Shown here: positions 1 to 8,414 of the stretch, one piece after another | Layout of the letters: each line of letters begins with the position of its first letter | How positions within the stretch are numbered: the stretch's first letter is position 1 | Assembly (NCBI GenBank): GCA_002798175.1 | Contig: NWQL01000004.1 | Coordinates: 240,887 to 304,886 of the forward strand | Direction of reading: 5' to 3' | DNA: 64,000 nt | Origin: Lysobacteraceae bacterium NML91-0213 | GTDB lineage: Bacteria; Pseudomonadota; Gammaproteobacteria; Xanthomonadales; Xanthomonadaceae | Position numbers and translations under genes: made by a program | The notes under the pieces: generated by a model | The model's input: the letters and a program-made list of their open reading frames with translations, nothing else | What the model was told of the DNA's origin: nothing | Databases searched by the model: none

Positions 1-167
1 GCTGCCGCGCGATCGCCGCGGTCCTGCGCACGGCCTGCACCCCAGGGCGACCGTGTCCCGGGCGACGGCGTGCGATCGGCGCGCGCCGGCGGGTCCTTGC
101 GCGCATCGCCCTCGCGGCGCGGGCCGCGGCGCCAGGGACCGGGATCGTCGGGACCGTGTCCAGCCAT
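1..167 (-). CDS. Possible N-terminus of an unidentified gene, cut by the left edge
   Basis: Reading leftward from an ATG at base 167, two bases past the stop codon of the symporter gene, there is an open frame of about 55 codons running off the window. The residues are mostly Arg, Pro, Gly and Asp, starting MAGHGPDDPGPWRRG, with no recognisable domain. The close spacing behind the symporter would fit a downstream operon member. Open frames of this length are common by chance at this GC content, so this is only a candidate. I see nothing else in the first 169 bases. Confidence 0.25.
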   Translation of the reverse strand, partial: MAGHGPDDPGPWRRGPRREGDARKDPPARADRTPSPGTRSPWGAGRAQDRGDRAA

Positions 168-169
168 GC

Positions 170-1606
170 TCAGCACTTCCCGTCGACCCAGAAATCCGCA
201 TTGCGGATGCCGAGCTTCAATGGATCGAACTGCGGGTCCAGGCCCGCCTTCTTCTGTGCCTCGTAGTCACGCAGGGCGACCAGCGCCGGCCGCTGCAGGA
301 TGAGGATCGCGATGATGTTGAGCCAGGCCATCGTGCCGACACCGATGTCGCCGAGCGTCCAGGCCATTTCCGCCGTGCGCACGCAACCGAAGGTGACTGC
401 CGCCAGCAGCGCGATACGCAGCACGAAGACCATCCAGGGCCGCCGCACTTTGCGGTTGATGTAGCTGATGTTGGTCTCGGCCATGTAGTAGTAGGCGACG
501 ATCGTGGTGAACGCGAAGAAGAACAGCGCGAGCGCGACGAAGCCCGCACCCCAACCCGGCATTACCGATTCCACGGCGTGCTGGGCGAACCCGGGCCCCA
601 CTTCGACGCCGGGCAGCGCCTCATGCAACATGGCCCCGGCACGGCCGACGACGTTGTACATCCCGGTCGACAGGATCATGAACGCGGTCGCGCTGCACAC
701 CACCAGGGTATCGACGTAGACCGAGAACGCCTGCACCAGCCCCTGCTTGCTGGGATGGGAAACTTCCGCCGCGGCGGCATGGTGCGGGCCGGTGCCCTGC
801 CCGGCCTCGTTGGAGTAGATGCCGCGGCGCACGCCCCACTCCACCGCCAGGCCCAGCATGGCGCCGAAGCCTGCGTGCATGCCGAACGCGCTCTCGAAGA
901 TCAGCCGGAACATCGCCGGCACCGCTTCGAGGTTGAGCAGCATGATCACCAGCGCCATCAGCATGTAGGCGAGCGCCATGAACGGCACCACCAGCTCCGC
1001 GAAGCGGGCGATGCGCTTGACGCCACCGAAGATGATGAAGCCCAGGCAGATCACGACGATGGCCGCGGTGGCGGTCGGTGGAACACTCCACGCGTTGAAG
1101 GCTGCCGAGGCGATTCCGTTGGCCTGCACGCCCGGCATCAGGAACCCGGCCGCGATCACGGTCACGACCGCGAACAGCCATGCGTACCACCGCTGCCCCA
1201 TGGCCTTTTCGATGTAGTAGGCCGGCCCACCGCGGTACCGCCCGTCCTCGTCCTTCTCCTTGTAGATCTGCGCCAGCGTCGATTCAACGTATGACGTCGA
1301 TGCGCCGAGGAACGCCATCACCCACATCCAGAACACCGCGCCGGGCCCGCCGAAGGCGATCGCGGTTGCAACGCCGGCGATATTGCCGATACCGACCCGG
1401 CCCGACAGTGACATCGCCAGCGCCTGGAACGAGGAGACGCCCGCATCCGACTTCGTTCCGCTCAGCATCAGCCGCACCATTTCACCGGCGTGGCGGACCT
1501 GCATGAAGCGGGTGCGCAATGAGAAATAGAGACCAGCGCCCAGGCACAGCACGATCAGCGGCGGGCTCCAGATCAGCCCGTTGAGTGTGTTGACGATCTG
1601 TTCCAC
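170..1606 (-). CDS. Sodium:alanine symporter (AGCS) family protein
   Basis: An inner-membrane secondary transporter of 478 residues, about the usual length for the alanine/glycine:cation symporter family, which couples uptake of small neutral amino acids to Na+. The family signature is visible at about residues 61-96 (VGIGNIAGVATAI followed by GGPGAVFWMW), and NEAGQGTGPHHAAAAE lies near residue 262. Several hydrophobic segments cover the chain. I place the start at the GTG at 1606, because an AGGGGAGGA ribosome site sits six bases upstream and the protein then begins MEQIVNTLNGL as in relatives; the ATG nine codons further up lacks such a site. Substrate (Ala, Gly or another small amino acid) cannot be told from sequence. 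Confidence 0.93.
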   Translation of the reverse strand: MEQIVNTLNGLIWSPPLIVLCLGAGLYFSLRTRFMQVRHAGEMVRLMLSGTKSDAGVSSFQALAMSLSGRVGIGNIAGVATAIAFGGPGAVFWMWVMAFLGASTSYVESTLAQIYKEKDEDGRYRGGPAYYIEKAMGQRWYAWLFAVVTVIAAGFLMPGVQANGIASAAFNAWSVPPTATAAIVVICLGFIIFGGVKRIARFAELVVPFMALAYMLMALVIMLLNLEAVPAMFRLIFESAFGMHAGFGAMLGLAVEWGVRRGIYSNEAGQGTGPHHAAAAEVSHPSKQGLVQAFSVYVDTLVVCSATAFMILSTGMYNVVGRAGAMLHEALPGVEVGPGFAQHAVESVMPGWGAGFVALALFFFAFTTIVAYYYMAETNISYINRKVRRPWMVFVLRIALLAAVTFGCVRTAEMAWTLGDIGVGTMAWLNIIAILILQRPALVALRDYEAQKKAGLDPQFDPLKLGIRNADFWVDGKC

Positions 1607-1699
1607 GCAGTCCTCCCCTTCGGCACCCGCCATGGCGGCGGGGCAGCGTTCGATTCTCCATCATGTGCGCAGCGCTGTGGAACCCGGCATCTGCGGCGA

Positions 1700-2236
1700 T
1701 CAGGCCGCGCGCAGCCGCGCGAACATCCGCAGGTCGTGCACGGCGCCGCGCTTGCACACCGCGCGCCGCAGCACGCCCTCCTCGACAAAGCCGTTCTTCT
1801 CCAGCACCCGCGCCGAGCCGTGGTTGAAGTCGAGCACGGTCGCCTGCAGGCGTTGCAGTGCGAGCGCGTCGATCGCCCAGGGCGCGAACGCGGCGACGAC
1901 GCTTGTCATCACCCCACGCCCCCAGTGGCGCCTGCCGAGCCAGTATCCGAATTCGGCACCGATACGGCGCTCGCCGGTGAGCGTGCGCACACCGATGCCG
2001 CCGATGGCCCGGCCATCCAGCGTGATCGCGAACACCGGCGCGGACAGGTCGACCACCCGGCCGGCGAGGAACGCGATGCCGTCCTCGCGGGTGTAGGGGT
2101 GCGGAAAGCGATCGCTGGTGCCGCGCGAGACCTGCGCGTCGTCGGCATGTTCGACCAGGGCGTCGAGATCGTCGCCGCACCATGCGCGCAGCACGATGCC
2201 CCGGCCGACCGCCGGCGGCCGCCAGGCCTCAGGCAT
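1700..2236 (-). CDS. GNAT family N-acetyltransferase, RimJ/RimL-like
   Basis: A 178-residue acetyltransferase that would move acetyl from acetyl-CoA to an amine. The acetyl-CoA-binding motif A is seen around residues 95-115 (GYWLGRRHWGRGVMTSVV, containing R-x-W-G-R-G), followed by the motif B pattern FNHGSARVLEKNGF near 137-150, which is typical of the RimJ/RimL and phosphinothricin-like branch. The ATG overlaps the end of the upstream RND permease gene by eight bases, so the two are probably translated together. The substrate is unknown: it may be a ribosomal protein N-terminus or a small molecule. Co-transcription with an efflux pump hints at, but does not show, a role in drug modification. 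Confidence 0.88.
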   Translation of the reverse strand: MPEAWRPPAVGRGIVLRAWCGDDLDALVEHADDAQVSRGTSDRFPHPYTREDGIAFLAGRVVDLSAPVFAITLDGRAIGGIGVRTLTGERRIGAEFGYWLGRRHWGRGVMTSVVAAFAPWAIDALALQRLQATVLDFNHGSARVLEKNGFVEEGVLRRAVCKRGAVHDLRMFARLRAA

Positions 2237-5200
2237 GGCCGCTGACCACCGGCGTGTCCTGTTCCAGCCGCTCCAGCTCCTGCGCCAGCGCTTCCGGCGA
2301 GCGCGTGTAGGGCGCCAGCAGGGTGTAGAACGCCGGCACCACGTACAGCGTGAGCAGCGTGGCGAAAGCGACGCCGGAAATGATCACCACGCCGATGGTG
2401 CCGCGGCTGGCCGAGCCTGGCCCACCGGCGACCACCAGCGGGATCGCACCCATCACGGTGGCGGCTGCGGTCATCAGGATCGGGCGCAGGCGGATCGACG
2501 CCGACTCCACGATCGCCTGCGCCACGTTGCGGCCATCGTCGCGCAGCTGGTTGGCGAACTCGACGATCAGGATGCCGTTCTTCGCCGCCAGGCCGACCAG
2601 GATGATGATGCCGATCTGGCTGAACAGGTTGAGCGTGCCGCCGGTCGCCCACAGGCCCAGCAGTGCGCCCAGCACCGCCAGCGGCACCGTCAGCATGATC
2701 ACGATCGGATGCAGGAAACTTTCGAACTGCGCCGCAAGCACCAGGTACACCACCAGCAGGGCCAGCGCGAAGGTCAGCACCACCGCGCCGCCGGCTTCCT
2801 GGTATTCGCGCGATTCGCCCTTCCAGTTGATCTGCGCGTAATGCGGCAGCTCCTCGGCGGCGACCTGGTAGCTCCATTCCAGCGCCTCGCCCATCGTGTA
2901 GCCGGGCGCAAGCCCGCCCGACAGGGTGATCGCGCGCATGCGGTTGAAGCGGTTGAACGAGCCCGGCTCGGCGATCTCGCTGAAGGTCACCAGGTTCGAC
3001 AGCGGCACGAGGTCACCGTCGCGCGAACGCACGTAGGTGTTCTCGAGGTCGGACGGCTGCATGCGGTTGCCACGGCTGGCCTGCAGCATGACGTCGTATT
3101 CCTCGCCGTCGGAGACGAACGTCGTCACCTGGCGTGCGCCCATCATCGTTTCCAGCGTGCGCCCGATCTCGGTCACGCCGACCCCGAGGTCGGCAGCGCG
3201 CACGCGGTCGATGTCGACGCGCATCTGCGGCCGGGTTTCCTTGTAGTCGCTGTCGACGTCGACGATGCCGGGGTTCTCCTCGATGCGCGCCAGCATGCGG
3301 TCGCGCCATTGCGCGAGTTCCTCGTAGTTCGGCCCGCCCAGCACCAGCTGGTAGCGCTGGCCGCGGGTGCTGATCAGGCCGCCCGGCACGTTGGCGCGCA
3401 CCTGCACGCCCGGCAGCGAGTTGAACTCGGGCCGCAGCTCGGCGATCACGTCCTCGGCGTTGGCGTCGCGATCGGACCAGTCCTGCATGAACACGATGAT
3501 CTGCGCGGTATGCATTTCGGTGCCGCCGCCCCAGCCGCGTGGTGCGCGCGAATTCACCCGCTGGATCGGTTTGTCGTCGCCGATGTAGCCGGCCATCATC
3601 CGCTCGACCTGCTGCAGTTGCTCGACCGTGTAGTCGAAGCCCGCGCCTTCGGGGCCATCGACCATGACGAAGAAGCGTCCACGGTCCTCGGCCGGCGCCA
3701 GCTCGCTGGGCACCCGCGCCAGCAGCAGCACGATCAGTGCCAGGCAGACCATCATCACCGCGACCATCACCGCGAGGATGCGCTTGCCCGGCAGGGCCAC
3801 CAGCTTCCCGAGCTGGCGCCCGTAGGCGGCACTGGTGCGTTCGAGCTGGCGGTTGATGCACTCGTTGAAGCGGCTCTGCTTCGCGCCGTGCGGGCGGATC
3901 AGCTTCGAGCACATCATCGGCGTGAGCGTCAGCGCCACGAACGCCGACAGCGCCACCGCACCGGCCAGTGCCACCGCCAGCTCGCGCATCAGCCGTCCGC
4001 TGTTGCCTTCCATGAAGCCCACCGGCAGGAACACCGCCACCAGCACCGCGGTGGTGGCGATCACCGCGAAGGCGACCTGTCTCGTACCGCGGCTGGCCGC
4101 CACGAGTGGAGGTTCGCCGAGGTCCGCGCGGCGCTGCACGTTCTCCAGCACCACGATGGCGTCGTCGACCACCAGGCCGATACACAGCACCAGCGCGAGC
4201 AGCGTGAGCAGGTTGATCGAGAACCCGAACGCGTAGAGGCCGATGAACGCCGCGACCAGGCACACCGGCACGGTCACCGCGGGGATCAGCGCCGAGCGGA
4301 TGCTGCCCAGGAACAGCCAGATCACCAGCACGACCAGCACCATCGCCTCGCCCAGCGTCCAGTACACCCGCTTGATCGATTCCTCGATGAACACGGTGCC
4401 GTCGTAGGCCACGAAGATGTCGGTGCCCGGCGGCAACGTTTCCTGGATGCGCTCGGCCTCGGCACGCGCCAGCCGCACCACGTCGAGGGCGTTGGCGGTG
4501 GACGTGCGCACGATACCCACGCCGACATTGGGGACGAAGTTGCTGCGCAGGTAGGCGCGGCGTTCGCGTGGCCCCAGTTCCACCTGGGCCACGTCGCCCA
4601 GGCGCACCACGTGGCCGTCGTTGCCCTTGCGCAGCGGAATCTGCGCGAAGTGCTCGGGCTCGCGGTAGCCGCGTTCCACGCGCAGGGTGAAGTCGCGCGA
4701 TTCCGATTCGATGCTGCCGGCCGGCAGCTCCACGTTCTCGCTGCGCAGCGCGCTTTCGATGTCGGCGGCGGTAATGCCCCGCGCGGCCATGGCATCGCGG
4801 TCGAGCCAGATGCGCATCGAGTAGCGCTGGTTGCCGCCCAGCACCACGCGGGCCACGCCGTCCAGCGACGACAGCCGGTCGACCACGTAGCGGTCGGCGT
4901 AATCGGTCAGCTCCAGCGTGTCCATGGTGTCGGAACGCATGTTGAGCCAGACGATCACGTCGCCATCGGACTCGGCCTTCTCCACTTCCGGCGGGTCGGC
5001 CTCCAGCGGCATACGGTCCATCACCCGGCTCACCGCGTCGCGCACGTCGTTTGCTGCGGCCTCGATGTCGCGGTTGAGGTTGAACTCCATGGTGATGCTG
5101 GAGCTGCCGTTGCGGCTGCGCGACTCCAGCGTCTTGATCCCCTCGATGCCCGCCAGCGCATCCTCGATGATCTGGGTGACGCGGGTCTCCACCACCGCGG

Positions 5201-5366
5201 CGGAGGCACCGGGATAGGTCACCGACACCGAGACGATCGGCGGGTCGATGTTGGGCATCTCCCGCAGGGTGAGGCGGGTGAAGGACATGATGCCGAGCAC
5301 GATGAGCAGCAGGCTCATCACGACCGCGAACACCGGACGCTTGATGGAAAGATCGGATAGGCGCAT
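2229..5366 (-). CDS. RND efflux transporter permease subunit (HAE1/AcrB-like)
   Basis: A 1045-residue inner-membrane proton/drug antiporter, the normal length for hydrophobic/amphiphilic efflux RND pumps. The N-terminus MRLSDLSIKRPVFA is characteristic. The paired acidic residues of the proton relay in TM4 are present at D401-D402 (LCIGLVVDDAIVVLENV). The duplicated twelve-TM layout with two large periplasmic loops is evident. It lies 32 bp downstream of the adaptor gene and overlaps the acetyltransferase gene by eight bases, giving an adaptor-pump-GNAT operon. No outer-membrane channel or local regulator gene is nearby, so it probably borrows a TolC-like channel encoded elsewhere. Substrate range is not predictable. 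Confidence 0.95.
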   Translation of the reverse strand: MRLSDLSIKRPVFAVVMSLLLIVLGIMSFTRLTLREMPNIDPPIVSVSVTYPGASAAVVETRVTQIIEDALAGIEGIKTLESRSRNGSSSITMEFNLNRDIEAAANDVRDAVSRVMDRMPLEADPPEVEKAESDGDVIVWLNMRSDTMDTLELTDYADRYVVDRLSSLDGVARVVLGGNQRYSMRIWLDRDAMAARGITAADIESALRSENVELPAGSIESESRDFTLRVERGYREPEHFAQIPLRKGNDGHVVRLGDVAQVELGPRERRAYLRSNFVPNVGVGIVRTSTANALDVVRLARAEAERIQETLPPGTDIFVAYDGTVFIEESIKRVYWTLGEAMVLVVLVIWLFLGSIRSALIPAVTVPVCLVAAFIGLYAFGFSINLLTLLALVLCIGLVVDDAIVVLENVQRRADLGEPPLVAASRGTRQVAFAVIATTAVLVAVFLPVGFMEGNSGRLMRELAVALAGAVALSAFVALTLTPMMCSKLIRPHGAKQSRFNECINRQLERTSAAYGRQLGKLVALPGKRILAVMVAVMMVCLALIVLLLARVPSELAPAEDRGRFFVMVDGPEGAGFDYTVEQLQQVERMMAGYIGDDKPIQRVNSRAPRGWGGGTEMHTAQIIVFMQDWSDRDANAEDVIAELRPEFNSLPGVQVRANVPGGLISTRGQRYQLVLGGPNYEELAQWRDRMLARIEENPGIVDVDSDYKETRPQMRVDIDRVRAADLGVGVTEIGRTLETMMGARQVTTFVSDGEEYDVMLQASRGNRMQPSDLENTYVRSRDGDLVPLSNLVTFSEIAEPGSFNRFNRMRAITLSGGLAPGYTMGEALEWSYQVAAEELPHYAQINWKGESREYQEAGGAVVLTFALALLVVYLVLAAQFESFLHPIVIMLTVPLAVLGALLGLWATGGTLNLFSQIGIIILVGLAAKNGILIVEFANQLRDDGRNVAQAIVESASIRLRPILMTAAATVMGAIPLVVAGGPGSASRGTIGVVIISGVAFATLLTLYVVPAFYTLLAPYTRSPEALAQELERLEQDTPVVSGHA

Positions 5367-5398
5367 GGGAACCCGTAGTGGCGCTTGGGGAGGTGGGC

Positions 5399-6544
5399 TC
5401 AGCCCGCGGGCACGGCGTCGGGCGCCGGCGCGATCGTGGTTTCAGGCAGGATCGCGCGGCTGTCGTCGTCGTTGCCGTTGGGTGGTGCCGCGGCGCGCGC
5501 GGCCTCCTCGATGCGCATGCCGGCGCGCAGCTTGCCGGTGCCGTCCACCACGATGCGATCGCCCGGCGACAGCCCTTCCACCACCTCCGCCAGCCCGGCC
5601 ACGCGCGAACCCACGCGGATCGGCGCCTGCTCCACGGTGGCATCCGCGAGCACGCGGTAGACGAAGGTCTCGCGACCGACCTGGATCACCGCGATCTCCG
5701 GCACCACCAGCGCCTGGCGGGAGGGCCGCTGCAGGTCGACCTGCATCAGCATGCCGGGCTTGAGCACCCGATCGGGATTCGGGAAATCACCGCGCACGGT
5801 GACCGCGCGGGTGGCGGGGTCGATGCGCGCATCGATGGCGTCCACGCGGCCCTGGAAGGTGCGGTCCGGGTAGGCGACGCTGGTGCCCAGCAGGGTCTGC
5901 CCCACCGCGAGGTTGGCCAGCTGCGCCTCCGGCACGGTGAAGTCGACATAGACGCTTGAGATGTCGTCGAGGGTGACGATCTCGGTGCCCGGCTGCACCA
6001 GGGCACCGGGGCTGACCCGGCGGATGCCCACCACGCCGGCGAACGGCGCGCGGATCAGGCGGTCGCCGAGGTTGGCGCGGATCTCGTCGACACGCGCACG
6101 GGCGGTGGCGCGAAGCGCCGATTGCGTATCGAGCGACGCGGTGGAAATCAGCTGCTGGTCGGCGAGCTGGCGCTGGCGCTCGAACAGGCGGTCGGCCTCC
6201 GCGGCCGCGGCTTCGGCAGCGGCGAGCGCGGCCTGCTGCTGGTTGCCGCTCAGCGTCACGAGCACCGTATTGCGTTCGACTTCCTGCCCGCTTTCGAAAT
6301 GCACCCGGTCCACCACCTCGCTGACCTTCGCGGTGACGGTGATGGACTCGCGCGACTGCACCGTGCCCAGCGCTGGGATGGTGTCGTTCCAGTCCCGCAG
6401 CGCGATCTCTGCTGTGGTGACGACGGCGGCCTGCGGACCCGACTGCGGAGCCGGGTCGCCGCTGCCGCATGCGGCCAGCGCGACGACGAACAGGACGGGG
6501 ACTGCGGCGCGGAGGGCCACGGACGGAAAACGCGAAAGCTGCAT
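5399..6544 (-). CDS. RND efflux periplasmic adaptor (membrane fusion) lipoprotein
   Basis: A 381-residue membrane fusion protein that bridges the RND pump and an outer-membrane channel. It has a lipoprotein signal: a hydrophobic stretch at residues 8-25 ending L-A-A-C with the lipidated cysteine at C26. A lipoyl/barrel-sandwich half follows (GTVQSRESITVTAKVSEVV, then a coiled-coil hairpin of Ala/Glu-rich helix at about 105-165), then the second half (DRLIRAPFAGVVGIRRVSPG) and beta-barrel. The C-terminal 35 residues are low-complexity Ala/Pro/Asp. First gene of the adaptor-pump-acetyltransferase operon. A TAGAAT -10 box lies about 30 bp upstream; no good Shine-Dalgarno is seen before the ATG. 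Confidence 0.94.
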   Translation of the reverse strand: MQLSRFPSVALRAAVPVLFVVALAACGSGDPAPQSGPQAAVVTTAEIALRDWNDTIPALGTVQSRESITVTAKVSEVVDRVHFESGQEVERNTVLVTLSGNQQQAALAAAEAAAAEADRLFERQRQLADQQLISTASLDTQSALRATARARVDEIRANLGDRLIRAPFAGVVGIRRVSPGALVQPGTEIVTLDDISSVYVDFTVPEAQLANLAVGQTLLGTSVAYPDRTFQGRVDAIDARIDPATRAVTVRGDFPNPDRVLKPGMLMQVDLQRPSRQALVVPEIAVIQVGRETFVYRVLADATVEQAPIRVGSRVAGLAEVVEGLSPGDRIVVDGTGKLRAGMRIEEAARAAAPPNGNDDDSRAILPETTIAPAPDAVPAG

Positions 6545-6574
6545 CGAGGGGGACCGATGGGGAAAAACCCGACC

Positions 6575-6580
6575 ATTCTA
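6575..6580 (-). promoter_or_regulatory. -10 box for the RND adaptor gene
   Basis: TAGAAT read on the minus strand, 30 bases upstream of the adaptor ATG at 6544. No matching -35 is visible at 16-18 bases. The hexamer matches -10 boxes seen before several other genes in this window. Confidence 0.4.
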
Positions 6581-6600
6581 TGAGGCGCCACCGTGAGCTC

Positions 6601-6620
6601 CCTGTGCCGTCCGGCACAGG
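6601..6620. promoter_or_regulatory. Perfect 9-2-9 inverted repeat between divergent adaptor and cysM genes
   Basis: CCTGTGCCG-TC-CGGCACAGG, two 9-bp arms around a 2-bp centre. It sits 20 bp upstream of the adaptor -10 box and 120 bp before cysM. The short centre suits a dimeric regulator's operator better than a terminator hairpin, and there is no T-run. No regulator gene is adjacent, so the protein that might bind is unknown. Confidence 0.4.
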
Positions 6621-6739
6621 CGACGACGGAGTGTTCCACGTCAACCGTTGTGGCCTTCACGCGTTACGCGCGATCCTGCGCCGGCTGTCGTCCGGCCGCC
6701 AACGGCCCCGCGCCTCCCCACCCCTACCGGAGCCTGCGC

Positions 6740-7696
6740 ATGATCCACGATTCCATCCTCGACACCATCGGCAAGACCCCGGTGGTCCGCCTGCACCGGC
6801 TCGGTCCCGGCAACGTCGAGCTCTACGCCAAGGTGGAGAGCTTCAATCCCGGCGGCTCGGTCAAGGACCGGCTGGCGCTGGCGATCATCCTCGATGCCGA
6901 GGCACGCGGCGCGCTCAAGCCGGGCGACACCGTGGTGGAGGCGACCTCCGGCAACACCGGCGTGGCGCTGGCGATGGTCTGCGCCGCGCGCGGTTACAGG
7001 TTCGTGGCAACGATGGTCGAGACCTTCTCGATCGAGCGCCGCAAGCTGATGCGCGCCTACGGTGCGCGGGTGATCCTCACGCCCGCTGCGGAGCGTGGCA
7101 CCGGCATGGTGCGCAAGGCCCGGGAACTGGCCGAGCAGCATGGCTGGTTCCTGGCCAGCCAGTTCGCCAATCCGGCCAACCCCGCCTACCACCGCAACAC
7201 CACCGCCGCGGAGATCCTGCGCGACTTCGCCGGCCGCAGGCTCGACCACTTCGTGACCGGCTGGGGCACCGGCGGCACGCTGACCGGCGTCGGCGAGATG
7301 CTGCGGCTGGCGCGCCCGGAGGTGGAGGTGGTCGCCTGCGAGCCGGCCGGTGCCGCGATGCTGCAGGGCAAGGACTGGATCCCGCACAGGATCCAGGGCT
7401 GGACGCCCGATTTCGTGCCCGAGGTGCTCAACCGCGACGCCGCGCACCGCGTGCTGTCGGTGACCGATGCCGACGCCATCGACACCGCGCGCCGGCTGGC
7501 GGCGGAGGAAGGCATCTTCGTCGGCATTTCCGCCGGCGCGACGATGGCGGCCGCACTGGACGTGGCACGCGGCGCCAGCGACGGGGCGGTGGTGCTGGCG
7601 ATGCTGCCCGATACCGGCGAGCGCTACTTCTCGACGCCGCTGTTCGAGGGCGTCAACGAGGGCTCCGACGACGACTGGCTGGCCGGATTGCCGTAA
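6740..7696 (+). CDS. cysM: Cysteine synthase B (O-acetylserine sulfhydrylase)
   Basis: A PLP enzyme of 318 residues making cysteine from O-acetylserine and sulfide (or thiosulfate) in the cytoplasm. The PLP lysine is K42 in the fingerprint SFNPGGSVKDR, the substrate-binding loop TSGNTG is near residue 70, and the PLP phosphate-binding loop is GWGTGGTLTG near 175. The length and the TPVVRL start favour CysM over the longer CysK. I chose the ATG at 6740 since MIHDSILDTIGKTP aligns with the family N-terminus; the frame stays open for 49 codons upstream but that stretch looks non-coding. It is divergent from the efflux operon and convergent with the next gene. Confidence 0.93.
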   Translation: MIHDSILDTIGKTPVVRLHRLGPGNVELYAKVESFNPGGSVKDRLALAIILDAEARGALKPGDTVVEATSGNTGVALAMVCAARGYRFVATMVETFSIERRKLMRAYGARVILTPAAERGTGMVRKARELAEQHGWFLASQFANPANPAYHRNTTAAEILRDFAGRRLDHFVTGWGTGGTLTGVGEMLRLARPEVEVVACEPAGAAMLQGKDWIPHRIQGWTPDFVPEVLNRDAAHRVLSVTDADAIDTARRLAAEEGIFVGISAGATMAAALDVARGASDGAVVLAMLPDTGERYFSTPLFEGVNEGSDDDWLAGLP

Positions 7697-7803
7697 GCGC
7701 CCGGGGGCCTGCGTGGCGGGAAAGGCGGCACAGTCAACGCCCGTCCCGTCGCACCCGGCGCCGCGATATGACGCCCGACAGCGGATCGCGGCCGCGTTCG
7801 AAG

Positions 7804-8274
7804 TCAGCCGATGCCCTGCCAGACCATCAGCGCACCGGCCACCACGAGCAGCCCCAGCAGCCATCCCGCCCAGCCCATGCGCCCGCTATCGCCGTGCACC
7901 ACGGTCTCGGTGCGCGCCTGCTGGCGCAGCAACGGCGAGGCGTGCCGCTCGACGGCTTCGCGCGCCTCCTCCTCACTGAGCCCGGGCTGGGTATCGCGCA
8001 GGCGCCGCGCGGCGTCCTCGGTATTGCCGGTGGCGAGCTTGGCGGCGACCTCGGAGGGCAAGGTGTCATGGCCGACCGGGTCGCTGCCGCTGTCCATCAC
8101 CCCGGGCGGGCGGCGCGCGACCTCGGCGATCGCGGTGCGCGCCTGGCGCATGTCGAGGCCGGGATTGGCCTCGCGCAGCCGTTGCGCGGCCTCGGTCGGG
8201 CGCCCACGGCGCAGCGCATCCTGCACCGCCAGCGGCACGTGCAGCCTGGAAGATGAAGTGGTGGTCGCGGGCAT
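7804..8274 (-). CDS. Small membrane protein with two ribosomal-L7/L12-like repeats
   Basis: A 156-residue protein I cannot name. It holds two similar segments, residues 13-52 and 73-111. Each follows the pattern hydrophobic-x3-L-x2-G-[RN]-x3-A-A-x2-LR[ED]-x2-PGL-x4-A-R-x-A[IV], close to the C-terminal domain pattern of ribosomal protein L7/L12 (LREATGLGLKEAKDAV-like). A Ser/Thr-rich N-terminus precedes them and a single transmembrane helix (about 134-153) closes the chain, leaving the repeats probably cytoplasmic. The start is supported by GGGAGG six bases upstream of the ATG. It stands alone: convergent with cysM and 140 bp downstream of the aldolase gene. Function unknown; the domain may be a protein-protein adaptor rather than ribosomal. 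Confidence 0.75.
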   Translation of the reverse strand: MPATTTSSSRLHVPLAVQDALRRGRPTEAAQRLREANPGLDMRQARTAIAEVARRPPGVMDSGSDPVGHDTLPSEVAAKLATGNTEDAARRLRDTQPGLSEEEAREAVERHASPLLRQQARTETVVHGDSGRMGWAGWLLGLLVVAGALMVWQGIG

Positions 8275-8414
8275 CTGCAGCCTCCCGTTCGGTCCTGCGG
8301 AGGCTAGCGCGGCGGCGATGATGGCCAGGTCGCCGCGCGGGTGGTCAGCCGCCGCGTGGCGGCGACCGCCATGCGTCCCGGGCTACCGGCACACGTGCGC
8401 CGGACAGGCCTGTC

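Noticed and set aside
53-1294. A 413-codon plus-strand frame at the left end
   Set aside because: Low-complexity Arg/His/Asp composition and full overlap with the symporter gene on the other strand.
2118-5360. A 1080-codon open frame on the plus strand opposite the RND permease gene
   Set aside because: It is His/Arg/Gln-rich, has no domain and mirrors the permease gene. It is a GC-driven antisense shadow, as are the long frames opposite tkt/symporter/batD (27701-31495), pilQ (36295-38343) and hemW/DUF1631 (56298-59576).
7760-7792. GCCGCGAT / ATCGCGGC inverted repeat between cysM and the next gene
   Set aside because: The 17-base loop and the lack of a T-run make a terminator doubtful.
8403-8414. 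GACAGGCCTGTC palindrome next to the aldolase stop codon
   Set aside because: No loop is possible and no T-run follows, so it is not convincing as a terminator; a 12-bp palindrome is plausible by chance.
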